From contig BRKX01000011.1 of NCBI GenBank assembly GCA_026008535.1, positions 18,670,001-18,734,000 on the forward strand: a stretch of 64,000 nucleotides of DNA, in the 5' to 3' direction. This DNA comes from Perilla frutescens. Taxonomy: Eukaryota; Streptophyta; Magnoliopsida; Lamiales; Lamiaceae. Below the pieces are notes generated by a model that was not told where the DNA came from, did no database searches, and saw only the letters and a program-made list of their open reading frames with translations. This document shows positions 13,103 to 23,999 of the stretch, piece after piece (the stretch's first letter is position 1; each line of letters begins with the position of its first letter). The translations under genes and the position numbers were made by a program.

Positions 13103-13660
13103 GGCAGTTTTGCCACACTTCGGTAAAACGAGCATAACTCCCTCGTTAGATGTCATATTGAGTCACCGTAAATTTTTCCGGAAACTAGACTTAAGTGGTT
13201 TTCCAATCGTATAGGTCTCATTCTGTAATTCGTTCTGAGTAAATTATGAAAAATCGGCAAAGTTGGGTCATGTTTCGGTTTTCATGAAGTCATGGCAGTT
13301 CTGCCACCTTTTAGTAAAACGGGTATATCCGTTTCATTTGTTATCATATTAAGCCAATGTAAATTTGTAAAAATTCTAGACTTCCATGGCTTTCTAATGG
13401 TATATATCTCAATCCGTAACTCTTCTTGAATCGATCGTGAAAAATCTTCAAAGTCAGGTCACGAGTTTGTTTTCGGAAATTCTGGCAGATCTGCCACCTT
13501 CTAGTAAAACGGTCATAACTTTTTTGTTAGTTATCGTCTTGAGTAACCGTAAATTTAGCCGTAAACTAGACTTCCGTGGCTTTCCAACGGTGTATGGCTT
13601 GTCCCCTGCACCCTAGCGAGTCAAAACAGAAAATTCTGCAAAGTTTATCGTTGTGCAGAA
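13103..13660 (+). repeat. Three 191-bp tandem repeats within the solo LTR
   Basis: Units start at about 13103, 13294 and 13485. Each opens with a GGCAG-NN-CTGCC type palindrome, perfect as TGGCAGATCTGCCA in the third. This is followed by TAGTAAAACGG-type sequence, an ACTAGACTT block and a TTTCCAA(T/C)(C/G)GT block. Units are diverged but clearly homologous. Confidence 0.8.
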
Positions 13661-14232
13661 TGTTGTTCAATCTAAGCTTAATGTTGATCTTGTTTTTAGA
13701 ATCAACTTGCGATGATGTTGAGGTATTTTTTACACCTTAAATGATGTTGATGTATGTCTTTAGACGGTTAAAAACTAGGGTCGAGATTAACCCTTAAGCA
13801 AAAGAAAATATAGAACGGATACTAGACCCTAATAGGCCTTCAATTTCATGTTGAGTCCAAACAACGTTTTTGGTTCAACGTACTCAGTTTTATGTTAAAT
13901 CTATGAAGGCGAGCTGTCCAGTGCAAGATAACGTACGAAGGAACTTTTGCTGCAGTTCAAGTGTTAAAATCTTGGTGAAAGGTGGGCTTTCTTTTCAACG
14001 GACTCTTAGTCCAAATAATGATTTGAGTTTTTACTCACCTAAAGTTATTTATTTCTGATGCAAATAAATTATTGTCATACATAAAATATTTTGTTTTGTA
14101 TGATATCCTTATCTGTATTTAGTTAGCTCGCAAGGGGCTTTCTAACTCGTAAATCGATCGAGCCTCGTGCTAACTTAGCGTGTTAACCGAGGTTAGTGTA
14201 CACTTGAGTCGGTGATATTAGGAAGAGGGAAA

Positions 14233-14398
14233 GGCTGAGCGAAGCTATTCCTGACTAAGACATCGACGATGCTAAATGTGCGTGGAAAAGGCTGAGCGGA
14301 GCTATTCTTCGGTATTTAGTTATGTTAAGCGTTCGAGGGAAAAAGCTGAGCGGAGCTATTCCCCGATGTTTGTGGAAAAGGCTGAGCGAAGCTATTCC
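14233..14398 (+). repeat. Four short direct repeats in the solo LTR
   Basis: A 19-bp word close to GGCTGAGCGRAGCTATTCC occurs at 14233, 14290, 14344 and 14380, with spacing of 36-57 bp. Only the A/G at one site and a few edge bases vary. The role is unknown; it could be a protein-binding or transcriptional repeat of the LTR. Confidence 0.75.
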
Positions 14399-14992
14399 TC
14401 GACTTTCAGTGGGATATGGATGATCATACAACAGAAAAGAGCGCTCAATGACATAAAATGATTTAGTAAAACATAGGGCCTTTTTAGATAAAACCCCTAT
14501 GTGTTTATTCAAATGCATGACAAGAAAATGAGTTTTCAGTTCATAAATATTTTTGGCAATGTGTTCACTGAGTACCCTTGTACTCAGCCCTGCATGTTTG
14601 TTTTTAAATGTGCAGGTTGAGCTGGTGTGGAAGGGAGAAGTGCTGAGAGTTGAGTTCTTTTTGGTACAAGGCTCAGATGACCTTGTATTATTATTATTAA
14701 TATCTTTCTTTTGCTTCCGCAACTCAGTTATATCACAAGTTCAACATTTCAGCTTTTGTTCTGGATGAGTTCCATAACTCGATAATCAATTAAATACTGT
14801 TATTATTCTATCTCTTGTGAGTACTTAAAGTTAGTTCAGAATTCGAGCTCACAGCAATTATCGTTCCTGGAATACAGTAGTTCCTTCTTTTATTTAATTA
14901 TTTCCGGTTCGCGCCTTGATCCATCCTTTATTGGGATCGAGTCGTGCCAGTCACACTTCATATTAATCAGATATTAATTTGGGATCGTGACA

Positions 14993-16576
14993 CACAAAAA
15001 CCCACATAAATAAACAAATCAGATACAAATCTGAAAATCAATTTGATACTTATTTTGAATTCAACTGGTACAAATAAATCCATATTCATATTCACTATAT
15101 TCAATTCATACCATAAAACTCACTAAAACACATACAGCGCATTCATTGCAAGCAACAAAGACATCACCATCTCAAAATAGTTTGACTTAACTTCTCCTGG
15201 AAGCTGAGTAGAACACTGGCAAACATATTTTTAAATTAATTTGGTAGCAATCATGACGACCATCTTTACCCTCATTCTAAAAATTGATCTAAAACAAGCT
15301 ACAAATCTTGGGAATGAAACACGCCAGGGCCTCGATTAGCCATCCACTGAGGTGAAGAGCTTTCTCTTGGAGGAACGAATCTTTATTTCATGTAATCGCA
15401 ACAGGATCGTTAAACATGACTCCTAAATTGAAAGCTTGCGTAGGGATTTCTTGAACTTGTAATAGATCCGCAATCTGATAACTGGCCTATAAATCGATTA
15501 CTCATTTACTTGCTTCTGGTTCGAAGTCAAAGCTTTATAACCTCATCTCCACAGGGAGGTATAAAAGGCGGTGATCGGTCTACCTCAATATTTCGCTTAG
15601 GTGACAATTCTGATGTTGAACCTTGTTTGTAGTAGCCATCATCATCTAACATATCTACCCACAAAAATTCACAGTCTCCACATAGATCGTTGACTTATGT
15701 TTTTATTTTCAATATATTTTATTCCTTAATGTGTCCATCTGCCTAGTAACAACGCAAATTCTTGGTCAACTTTAACACATCTCAATCTGAAAATACTTTT
15801 TCTAACCGGATGTTGACCCCTATAGAGTAGGTTATTTCCCCAACGAACTCAAACACCAAATCGATCTCTTTCTTGGTATACGTATAAAATCTCATAATCC
15901 GCTCATCGTGATATACATGTGGCAGTTATTCTTAGCCGTAAGTTTATGTTCAGTCATTAAAATGAAATGTTTCCTCAGTCAAACTATGTTCTCAACAATC
16001 TCATTAGTGTTTACAAATTCAGTCTAAGTTCAGCAACTACAGGCTAAGTCAATCTTACATTCTCCCACTTTCAAGCTCTTGTACTCATTCAAGAGTATAA
16101 ACAATAAACACATTCCGGCTATCAAGGTTTACAGTATGCATTCCGCACGTTCCCAACATCACAAGTATGCACAACGCATATATAAACAAGTTCATACATA
16201 TATGTAATCAACATACTTTTTCGACAGAAACCAGTATGCTCACAGACATATTTCAAAACCAGTATGCTATCACCATAGCAACAGAGTACGCAATCAGCGC
16301 AGTTAATCAGAGTATGTTATCCGCATAATAATCAATCTTTCTAGGAATTCCCGTCAATACGGTGAATCCTAATCTTTCATTTTTAGACAGACTTAACATT
16401 TCAACAAATAATGTAAACTTTTAAGAACTAAAATTTGCATAAAAACATGCGTACCTTTTAAGCTGTTACATGAGTGACGAGCTGAGGGCTTATATAATAT
16501 CATGCGGAATTTCAATGAAAGACTAAATAAGACCCAGTAGGTCTGCAGAGTTGCAAACCTTGCTCTGATACCACTT
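14993..16576. other. Internal region of the LARD-like element, right part (leader), no gene seen
   Basis: About 1.6 kb next to the PBS. It carries repeated GTATGC words around 16130-16320 but no ORF of 60 codons and no recognisable gag. Confidence 0.6.
16562..16573 (-). other. Primer binding site, initiator Met-tRNA
   Basis: The minus strand reads TGGTATCAGAGC, three bases inside the LTR end, an exact match to the usual plant iMet-tRNA primer site. It fixes the element's orientation. Confidence 0.85.
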
Positions 16577-16672
16577 TGTAGCGCCCCGATCCCAAAAGAC
16601 CGTGGAAATGGACGCCACGGGGGTGGGAATTAAGAAGCGGGAAAGAAATGGAGTAATTTAATTAACGACGGG
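16577..16672 (-). repeat. Remnant of the 5' LTR of the LARD-like element
   Basis: Ninety-six bases match 7224-7319 with only a few differences. Homology stops abruptly after GACGGGG and unrelated sequence follows, so the rest of this LTR was deleted or replaced. Confidence 0.8.
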
Positions 16673-17150
16673 GAATTAGTTCATATTCTTAATTATGAAA
16701 TTATGATGAACCCAATGAAGTATAATGTTTAGTCATTCAAATGTGCATTATGTTAGTTTGATTAATTTATTTATTTGTCCATGATGTTAAGTAATGCCAG
16801 ATGAGCCAAGTGGGAGAATGTAAGATTCTTTATGTCTCATGTAAAGTTATGTGGCTTACCAATGGCTAATAAATAAATAATCAATTAATTATGAACTAAA
16901 TTATATTCGGGTTAATATGGAGCAATTTTATTATATCCGCTATTTGATGGGGATAGCAGCCTTATGGGGAATAACAGTCCATTACCGTAAAACTGGGTCC
17001 ACTTTCTAATACAAAAGATATTCTCTAAAACCCTAGCCATCACGTACAATAGAGAATAGAAAGAGATATCAAGGAGGTGAAACACCGGTTTATTGTTCTT
17101 CTCAAGAAATTCAACAGTCCAATCTCAGATTTGATCATGGAAAAAGGTAC
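16673..17150 (+). mobile_element. Probable Copia 3' end: PPT and partial LTR
   Basis: AAGTGGGAGAA at 16808-16818 is a typical Copia polypurine tract and is followed at once by TG (TGTAAGATTC, 16819), as at an LTR start. Downstream sequence has leader-like character to about 17150, but I could not fix an LTR end or a partner LTR. It abuts the truncated LARD LTR directly. Confidence 0.35.
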
Positions 17151-17580
17151 GCAATATTCTACCAATTATATAATTATGTAAGAATCATTAATTTCAAGAT
17201 CATGTAATTTTCTCATAAAGTAATATAGAAAACTAGAATGAATTTTACAAAGGCATGAATAAAATAACTTAACAAACTATTATATATATAAATGAAATAA
17301 TTTAGTTAAAATAAACTATAATTTTAAGTTCAAAACATCTCGACATTCCACGCCTAAAATGCATTAGCACGGAAATTACAATTGCACTAATAAAATAACT
17401 TTAGCAAAATATATCACATATATAATTGGTTTAATAATCTATAAAATATAAACATACAATTAACAAATCGACACAATAATACTTTAAACTAATCTCAAAT
17501 AAATTAAATAGCGTAAACTATAAATATAGAAAATATGAAGGTCTAGAAGAAGCACTGCAAAAGAAAAAGAAAAACTATTA

Positions 17581-17766
17581 CTCCCTCCGTTTCATAATGC
17601 TTGTTATTTTGAAGTTTTATTTTTGTGTTAAAATGTTTGTTGGTTTAGATATTTTCACTCCCCTTCTCCCAAGTTTAACCATACAAATATATGGAGAGAG
17701 AAAATTTTGCAAACTATTTAGAAAAATATAAGGAAATAAGATTTTATTTGATATAGAAGGAAGGAG
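17581..17766. mobile_element. Stowaway-like MITE (Tc1/mariner), 186 bp
   Basis: It starts CTCCCTCCGT and ends with the imperfect inverse AAGGAAGGAG, flanked by TA on both sides (17579-17580 and 17767-17768). Size, terminal sequence and TA target fit plant Stowaway MITEs. It has no coding capacity. Confidence 0.75.
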
Positions 17767-18585
17767 TATATTAGTCCAAAAAATTAATTATTAATTCTAG
17801 ATTAAAATTCTAAACAACAAATATTATCAAACGAATGAAGTAATAACAAATCAAACATTTAGTATTTAAATTGAAAAATAAAATAAAAATAAAATTTCAT
17901 TTCTTGATTTTTGTTTGTTCATGTTCTTTTTGTGGAAATAAAATTTAAAGCAATAAAAATTAGGAAATAAAGGGAGTCTTTAGTTAGGTTTTTAAAGCAT
18001 ATTATTAAATAACTCTTTCTAAAATTGTGTTCACAAAACACACTTTTATTAGTTTTGTATTGCTTCAGTACTACTTCAATCTACTTCTTCTACGCACGAC
18101 GAGTGGAACAAAGCTCAAGGCAGTGTGGGCGATGGCTAGCTAAATTAGCGCCACGCCTACTAAATACGAGGTGGTTTCCTGATTGGAGGACGGCTGGAGC
18201 CCACTAGTTCCGCCACCACTGCATCTACCTATGATAATAGGTAATGCCTAGGCATAACTTCACTTGAACATGATCTAGACATTTGAAGCCAAAGTATAGT
18301 CCAACTTAGCCTATTGCCACACTTATCAGGATTGAATCGTCATTTTTTCATATCAATTGGGGTTATTTGTAAAAAATTATAATTTGACATACGGATTGGA
18401 GTTTGTAATATAATTAAACATATACTTTTTCAATTTATATCGTATAATTCTTGAGAAAAACAATATATCTTAAAATTTCACCTTAGTATTGATATCTTTG
18501 GTAGCTCACATACAATTCCAATGATGCTATATATGTGGGTTTATTTCAATAAGAATTTATTCAAATCGAATGCAATAATCAATCA

Positions 18586-18897
18586 TCAACAATTGTAAAC
18601 ACAAGTACAAATATATGTTCCCACTGATCCATCAGAAGTGCAAACTCCATTTCCGTTGTAGGAATTCAGACATTGTTGTCTGCAAGCTGAAAGATCACAT
18701 CCACTTGGATTCAATATAACTTGACATCTTTTTTGAGCTTTCACTTCGACAACTACTGTCAGTGCAACTGCATAAAAAATAATTTTCACATTGAGAACTT
18801 ATTGAAGAAAAATCAATTATAATTTGAAACGAGAGGTGAAATTATTTAAAATATAACCTGATAGAACAAGGAAAAGAACCAGCAAAAGTCTAGCCAT
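18586..18897 (-). CDS. Defensin-like cysteine-rich secreted peptide, copy 4 (two exons, short intron)
   Basis: Exon 1 is 18858-18897 (same MARFLLVLFLVLS start); exon 2 is 18586-18767. The intron is only 90 bp (GTTATA...CAG), against 612-642 bp in copies 1-3. The 73-aa product keeps all eight cysteines but is the most diverged copy: Q for L and Q for R around the first cysteine, N for K in the LNSYNG loop, D and S in SDGSVG, and T and V in CTCVYNC. It lies 12 kb from the array because of the inserted elements, on the same strand. Frame, splice sites and TATA box are intact, so it is probably functional. Confidence 0.85.
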
Positions 18898-18970
18898 TAA
18901 ACTTTATTGGACTTCTTGTTTTATCTTTGTTGTGTGTCTAAGGTGAATTAATATGGTGGAGTAATGTCCC

Positions 18971-18978
18971 ATTATATA
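18971..18978 (-). promoter_or_regulatory. TATA box of DEFL copy 4
   Basis: Minus-strand TATATAAT about 75-80 bp upstream of the ATG, as in copies 2 and 3. Confidence 0.6.
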
Positions 18979-19290
18979 GGCATGTACATAGAATGAAATA
19001 TTTCCTAAACATAATGAAATAATCAATTTATGACAAATTCTAACTTCCTGATTTCACCTAAATTAATGTATTTTGATATTCTTAGTGTTTATTAACAAAA
19101 TACATGTAAAATATTGTTACAATATAAATAATATGTTGTTTGATATAATTATTAAATTGCTATATATTTTAATTCAGTAGTATTTTGTTACCATACATGT
19201 TACACTAATTGTGATAATTATTATATTAGTTTTTATATCTAATTTATGCTAATGTTTCATATTAACAATTATGAAACAATTGTTATATGT

Positions 19291-20145
19291 ATTTCATGTA
19301 GCAAACCCAAATCAAACGAAAATCGGTCTTTTCTTCTTTTAAAATTGCATATCATTCATTCATGTTTTATACATTTACAATAGTTACTAATATTATTTTG
19401 TATTAATAATTCCTTTTATATTTAATATTTTAATCATATGTATTTATTTATTTTTATATGAGAATTATTACCATTACAGAACTACAGAGAAGTTAAACTT
19501 ATAACATTTATATATAAATTAAAACAATAACAATGACATTAAAATAAAGAACACATTTCGAAATGAAAATAAGAATACATGATATACCATAAAATTAGAT
19601 AACCAACTTTAAAAAAAAAACGCATTTGGAGTATTGAAAATAAAATATATGACAAACCACGAAATAACAATAATAAATTATGTAATTTTCTCTTATTTAA
19701 TAAATGTGTTAATCTAGTCTTTTTTTACAATATTTTAGTTGTTATGAAATTATCAATTGATAATTAGTATTATTAGATGTTTCGTGGATATAAAAAAAAT
19801 ATAAGAGATCCAATTTGTAAATTTAATAAATAAATATGTGTTATTGAAAAAATATAAAAGGTAGTATAACAAGGAATATATTGATAATATTTTTTTATGT
19901 TTGGGAATGAGTTTATGGGTTGGAGATAAACTAATGTTTAATGTGACGGTTACTATTTGAATTTGAGATCTATTTTAAGAGTTGGAGATGTTCTAAGTTG
20001 ACGAGGAAATATAAGAGAGACTTTATATTCAAGATTTAGATTTGAAATTCTAACATCAATTCGACTTAATGTTGAAATTTAAGGAGTGATTTAAAATTTC
20101 AGGGTGTGATTATCTAGCCATGATATCAATTTGTTCGATTACCAT
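19291..20145. other. AT-rich intergenic sequence, nothing recognised
   Basis: No ORF, RNA gene or repeat boundary could be supported in this stretch. Confidence 0.5.
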
Positions 20146-20148
20146 TAA

Positions 20149-20527
20149 GACAATGGTTTTTAACCTTTGTCAATGCTGAAATAAAACCGTTGTCTTAGCC
20201 ACTATTGTAAAATAACAATGGTTTTCAAAACTGTTGTAAGTGTGTTCAATATGAATTGTTTAATAATTAAACAGACAACGGTTTAATGAAATGACCGTTG
20301 TTATTTTACAATAGTTAGTCTTAAACCGTTGTAACTTAACAATATTTTTATAAAACCGTTGTTATTTTACAATGGTTCTAGTTTAAATTATTGTAATGTG
20401 ACAACGGTTTACTTAAGACCGTTGTTAATTTACAACGGTTCTACTTTAAACTGTTGTGAATTCACAACACTATTTTTATAACCGTTGTAAATTCACAACA
20501 CTATTTTATAGACGGGTTATTGTAGTA
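20149..20527. mobile_element. CACTA-like transposon terminus with subterminal repeats
   Basis: More than ten copies, in both orientations, of a word close to ACAACGGTTTT (or its complement AAAACCGTTGT) fill ~380 bp. The segment ends, on the minus strand, with TACTACAATAACCCGTC, one base from the CACTACAA start of plant CACTA elements. Such arrays are the transposase-binding subterminal regions of En/Spm-type elements. I found no opposite terminus, so this is an isolated end or a small deletion derivative. Confidence 0.5.
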
Positions 20528-20876
20528 AAAAAATAAAATGAAAAAATAGACAGGTTATCATCTTCTACCATACATTATTCAAACTGGGCTAATTTAAAGG
20601 GTTTAATTATCACCCTTAATGAGGATGTACAATACGGTAGGATCTAAATGATTAAAAACAACGTGTTTGTTAATGATCTAGGTAACATTCGAATCTTAGG
20701 TAGTCTGATTTGATATTTAGCTTCTAGATTTAAGAATTGTAACTCAGAATTTTAGCTAATATTTTATAATTTTATTGGTTTTCTTGAAACTTGTAATTTA
20801 ATTGTTAGGTGACCTAGAAATCAGCCTTCACATGAACTTTTGGATTTTCTTTCGTTGGTTTGTCATCGAGAATTTT

Positions 20877-20878
<2 letters not shown>

Positions 20879-20947
<69 letters not shown>
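20879..20947. repeat. (TC)n microsatellite, ~34 units
   Basis: An uninterrupted TC dinucleotide run of 69 bp. Confidence 0.98.
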
Positions 20948-20952
<5 letters not shown>

Positions 20953-21774
20953 AACATGGTTATTAATTTAATTTAATTTAATTCAATTCTTATAAGAAAA
21001 CATTCTTTTATCAATAATCTCCAAATTAGTCATTCAACAAACACGTTTGCACTTGTCGCTTATCACATATCAATCACCTAAGTTGTAACTGAAAGATCAA
21101 TAATTCAAAATATTTTCAAATCAAATTAAATATCATCTATGTGGAGATCGAACGGACTGATGAATATCCACACATATAAGGCATTATAGATCTTGATTTA
21201 TTATTTGAATTAAAGAACCATTATAATTGCGTGGATAAAATTGGGCCAAATTTTGATGTTAGCTAGTGTTATCAGATCTTTCTTTCTTTTTCCTTTTCAT
21301 TTTCTTTTTGAATATGAGAAAGGGGAATAATGCATCTTGAACTTGAGACACTTTTTTCTGTGCAAAGTAGAATGTTATCAGATCTAAAGAATTGATATCT
21401 TTAGTAATTAACAACAAAATTAATGTATAGGTTTAATTAGCTTATACTGTATGAGCATAAAGAGAAGCCGAATTGATTGTAAAACAATGCATGAACCAAG
21501 ATTTGAAGTTTTGTTTTGCTAAAAAAAAAAAAGATTTGAAGATTTGTGATCTAAAAATTTTGAGATGTATGATTTAGCAGACTAGGTTGCGTGAACATAG
21601 GCACAACATTCAAACATTAGGCACATGCATGCTAGGTCCTAGACATCTAGAATTTTATTTTATTTCATGTTATTTTTATAATATGCCCATCTACAATTCA
21701 TAACTCCAAGAATAAATATAGTCTCATTCTCAAAGTGTGTGTGTATCTATCTATATATATATATATATATGTAT
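20948..21774. other. Intergenic sequence, nothing recognised
   Basis: AT-rich DNA with homopolymer and TA runs. No coding or RNA signal is supported. Confidence 0.5.
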
Positions 21775-22170
21775 TGTAATGTCCCAATTTCACTTTAATA
21801 GAAAAAGACACGTTATCCATGCTTTTCATTAATAAAAAAAATATTTTACTTGAAATACAGTGGAAGTTTCAAAGCATAACTTGACATTTATTACATAAAA
21901 TAAAGTCAAAAAATAAATTAAATTCTTAATCAGACTTGATTACTTGACCACCATCATCACATCTTGCCCGCTACGTATCACCCGAGAGAACACCTGAAAA
22001 AATAAGCAGTTTTTGGGAGACAACACCTGAAAAGATAAGCAGTTTTTGGGGCCAGACTATATAAAATTAAACGAGTAAATGCGAATAGTAAAAGTGTTCA
22101 GTCCGTAGACCAAACCATATAGCCCGTAGGCCCAATCTTATTTAGCCCGAAGGCCCATGCTGTGCTGTGT

Positions 22171-23736
22171 TGATAAGTCCATTTATTTCGTGTTTTTATG
22201 GACATTTTGTTCGTCATAAATGTTCTTTTTAGTCTGTTTTGAGTCGAAAAGAACCAGGTTGCGGTCAAAGGGCATTTCAGAAGGCGAGTCTGGCAAAAGG
22301 GGTATTTTATGCCAAATTATTCATGATTATCTCATCGCCATAAACTTCATTCAGAGGCACATGGAACTTCTTCAGCATCCATCCTACATTCGGGAGGTAA
22401 AATGGGCATATCAGAAATGGATGGAGCTGACCAGATGATGTCGTGCCCACATTGCTCGTACAGACTCGACAACAGGCCAGAATGGGCATTCGCGGGAAAC
22501 TCGGGATTCTGTTAGAAGCTAGAGGCATGAAGAATAGCTGTATATCCGAATAAGAGTTGGTGATAAGATGGACTCCTAAGAGGCGTGGCAACTAAGAGAT
22601 AAGCACAATCCCTAAAAAATATGGATTTGATCGAGATAAGGCTTATCCAGACAGATCAGGATGGGGCACGCCAGACCCAGAATCCAGTGAAGACCCCAGT
22701 TTATTGGGGAAATTTAAACTCGGAAATGTAACTACTTAAGCTAGTTTATTTTTTTGGAATTAGGAAGCTTTGGAAGTAAGAAACATTGCTACAATTTTAC
22801 TTTTATGTATTTCATTTTTGTACGCTGCTTAGGTAGCCACAAACAACCCAATAGGCATTAAGCCATTGGGACTTAAGATTATGTTTATGTTTCTCATCGT
22901 TGGAGTTGAGATTTTTACCTAATAAATTCGTAAGTTTTCATTTATATTATGTCTTTCATTTCTGCAATTTTAGTTATGTCTAGCCTGCTTCGCTACATAT
23001 TTATTTCTGGTGTTTGAACAATGAAAATAGTTTAAGTACAAATCTGGACTCGTGAGGCCGAAATGGGCATAGTAATGCATGATAGGTTTCTATCGATTCT
23101 TGAACCTGTTCCACGTGAGTGTGTATCTGAAATGCCCAATGTGGCTGATCACTCATTAGAGAAAGAGGGCACACCACTAATAATTGAATTGGAGAATCGT
23201 GACTGTGTGTTGATTCATATAGTAATAAGAGAATCGATGGGTTGTTGTGGGCACACAAGGAATCAGTAAACACAACAGATTTGGGTTCATCTAGAGGCAC
23301 AAAGCTTCCTATCATTTACACCTCTTAGGAGAACTGGGGGGTGGATGATAGGTTAGGATTTTACTTGACGAGGAATCACTTTTAAGCCTAAAATGAAAGG
23401 ATGAATGAGGGGATGCAGAGAGAAATTCAATCCCCATAACTGGGTGACTTATTTGTGTATGAAAATCGGTATGCCCATAATCGAGCAGTTTTATACTTAA
23501 ACCAAATTCTAGTTCAAATGCCAGAACCTTTTGTTATTTGATATTTTCTTTAATTTTCTTTCACAGATTTACTTTCAGTATAGTGACAACATGAAAACCC
23601 CCTTTTTGATTGGTGACTTGAAGGTGGAATCACATTAGCTCTCTGTGGGATCGACCTGTACTCACAAGCTAGCTATGCTCACTGTGGGCATAGGAGCATT
23701 AAAATATTATTTTGAGTGCGAAATGACCGCGCATCA
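22171..23736 (+). repeat. 5' LTR of the Athila-like element
   Basis: A 1,566-bp LTR beginning TGATAAGTCC and ending CGCGCATCA. Its last 1,293 bp (22444-23736) align with 29389-30681 end to end and with the same length. The PBS follows after AAAT. Confidence 0.75.
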
Positions 23737-23740
23737 AAAT

Positions 23741-23758
23741 TGGCGCCGTTGCTAGGGA
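23741..23758 (+). other. Primer binding site of the Athila-like element
   Basis: TGGCGCCGTTGCTAGGGA has one difference from the TGGCGCCGTTGCCGGGGA class site typical of Athila elements within the core, plus one more near its end. It lies just inside the 5' LTR. Confidence 0.8.
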
Positions 23759-23999
23759 GCTGATTTTCAGTGATTTTACTTTCCAAGCTTATGTGCCTGG
23801 AAGTTGATGCCAGGACTTCTTTAGGGGGAAATCTATTATACGATCTGAAGATAGAGAAAACTTTGAGGAAGAACAGAGCAGCAGCAAAGATGGCACGACG
23901 AGTTGCAAATAGACCTCGTGAGCCCACACACCACCAGAAGATCGAGAAGAAGTAGGGCACGAGGAGGAAGAACAATTTGGGAACGGCCACACTGATAGT

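Larger units (their letters stand above)
11702..14992 (+). mobile_element. Solo LTR, Gypsy type, with perfect 5-bp TSD
   Basis: This 3,291-bp segment begins TGTAATACCCCG and ends GGGATCGTGACA, and is flanked by CACAA at 11697-11701 and again at 14993-14997. Its first 12 bases match the start of the LARD LTR, indicating a related family, but the rest differs. No PBS, PPT or internal region is attached, so it is a solo LTR left by recombination between two LTRs. It contains a 191-bp tandem repeat and a cluster of short repeats. ORFs within it, such as those at 12490-12972, are chance. Confidence 0.85.
7224..16672 (-). mobile_element. Non-coding large Gypsy-type LTR element (LARD-like), 5' LTR truncated
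   Basis: Read on the minus strand, the element has a PBS complementary to initiator Met-tRNA (16562-16573), ~3.4 kb of internal sequence, a polypurine tract (9880-9890), and a 3' LTR from 9879 down to 7224. The LTR begins TGTAATACCCCG and ends GGGTGCTACA. The PPT/LTR junction is the type seen in plant Ty3/Gypsy chromoviruses. No gag or pol homology or long ORF is visible internally, so it looks like a large non-autonomous derivative. Only ~96 bp of the 5' LTR survives on the right. A 3.29-kb solo LTR is nested inside. It interrupts the third DEFL unit after AACTA. Confidence 0.8.
18238..19290. repeat. Diverged and shortened fourth DEFL unit
   Basis: Homology to the 2.45-kb unit resumes at the TAATGCCTAGGCATAACTTCA landmark, cut here to its shared core. 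It runs through DEFL gene 4 and its promoter to about 19290, where it fades after the start of the short spacer ORF. Most of the intron and the spacer of the other units are absent. Confidence 0.75.

Noticed and set aside
16562..16573. tRNA genes at tRNA-like matches (also 23741, 33552 and 38195)
   Set aside because: These are 12-18-bp primer binding sites next to LTR ends; no cloverleaf or full-length tRNA sequence surrounds them.
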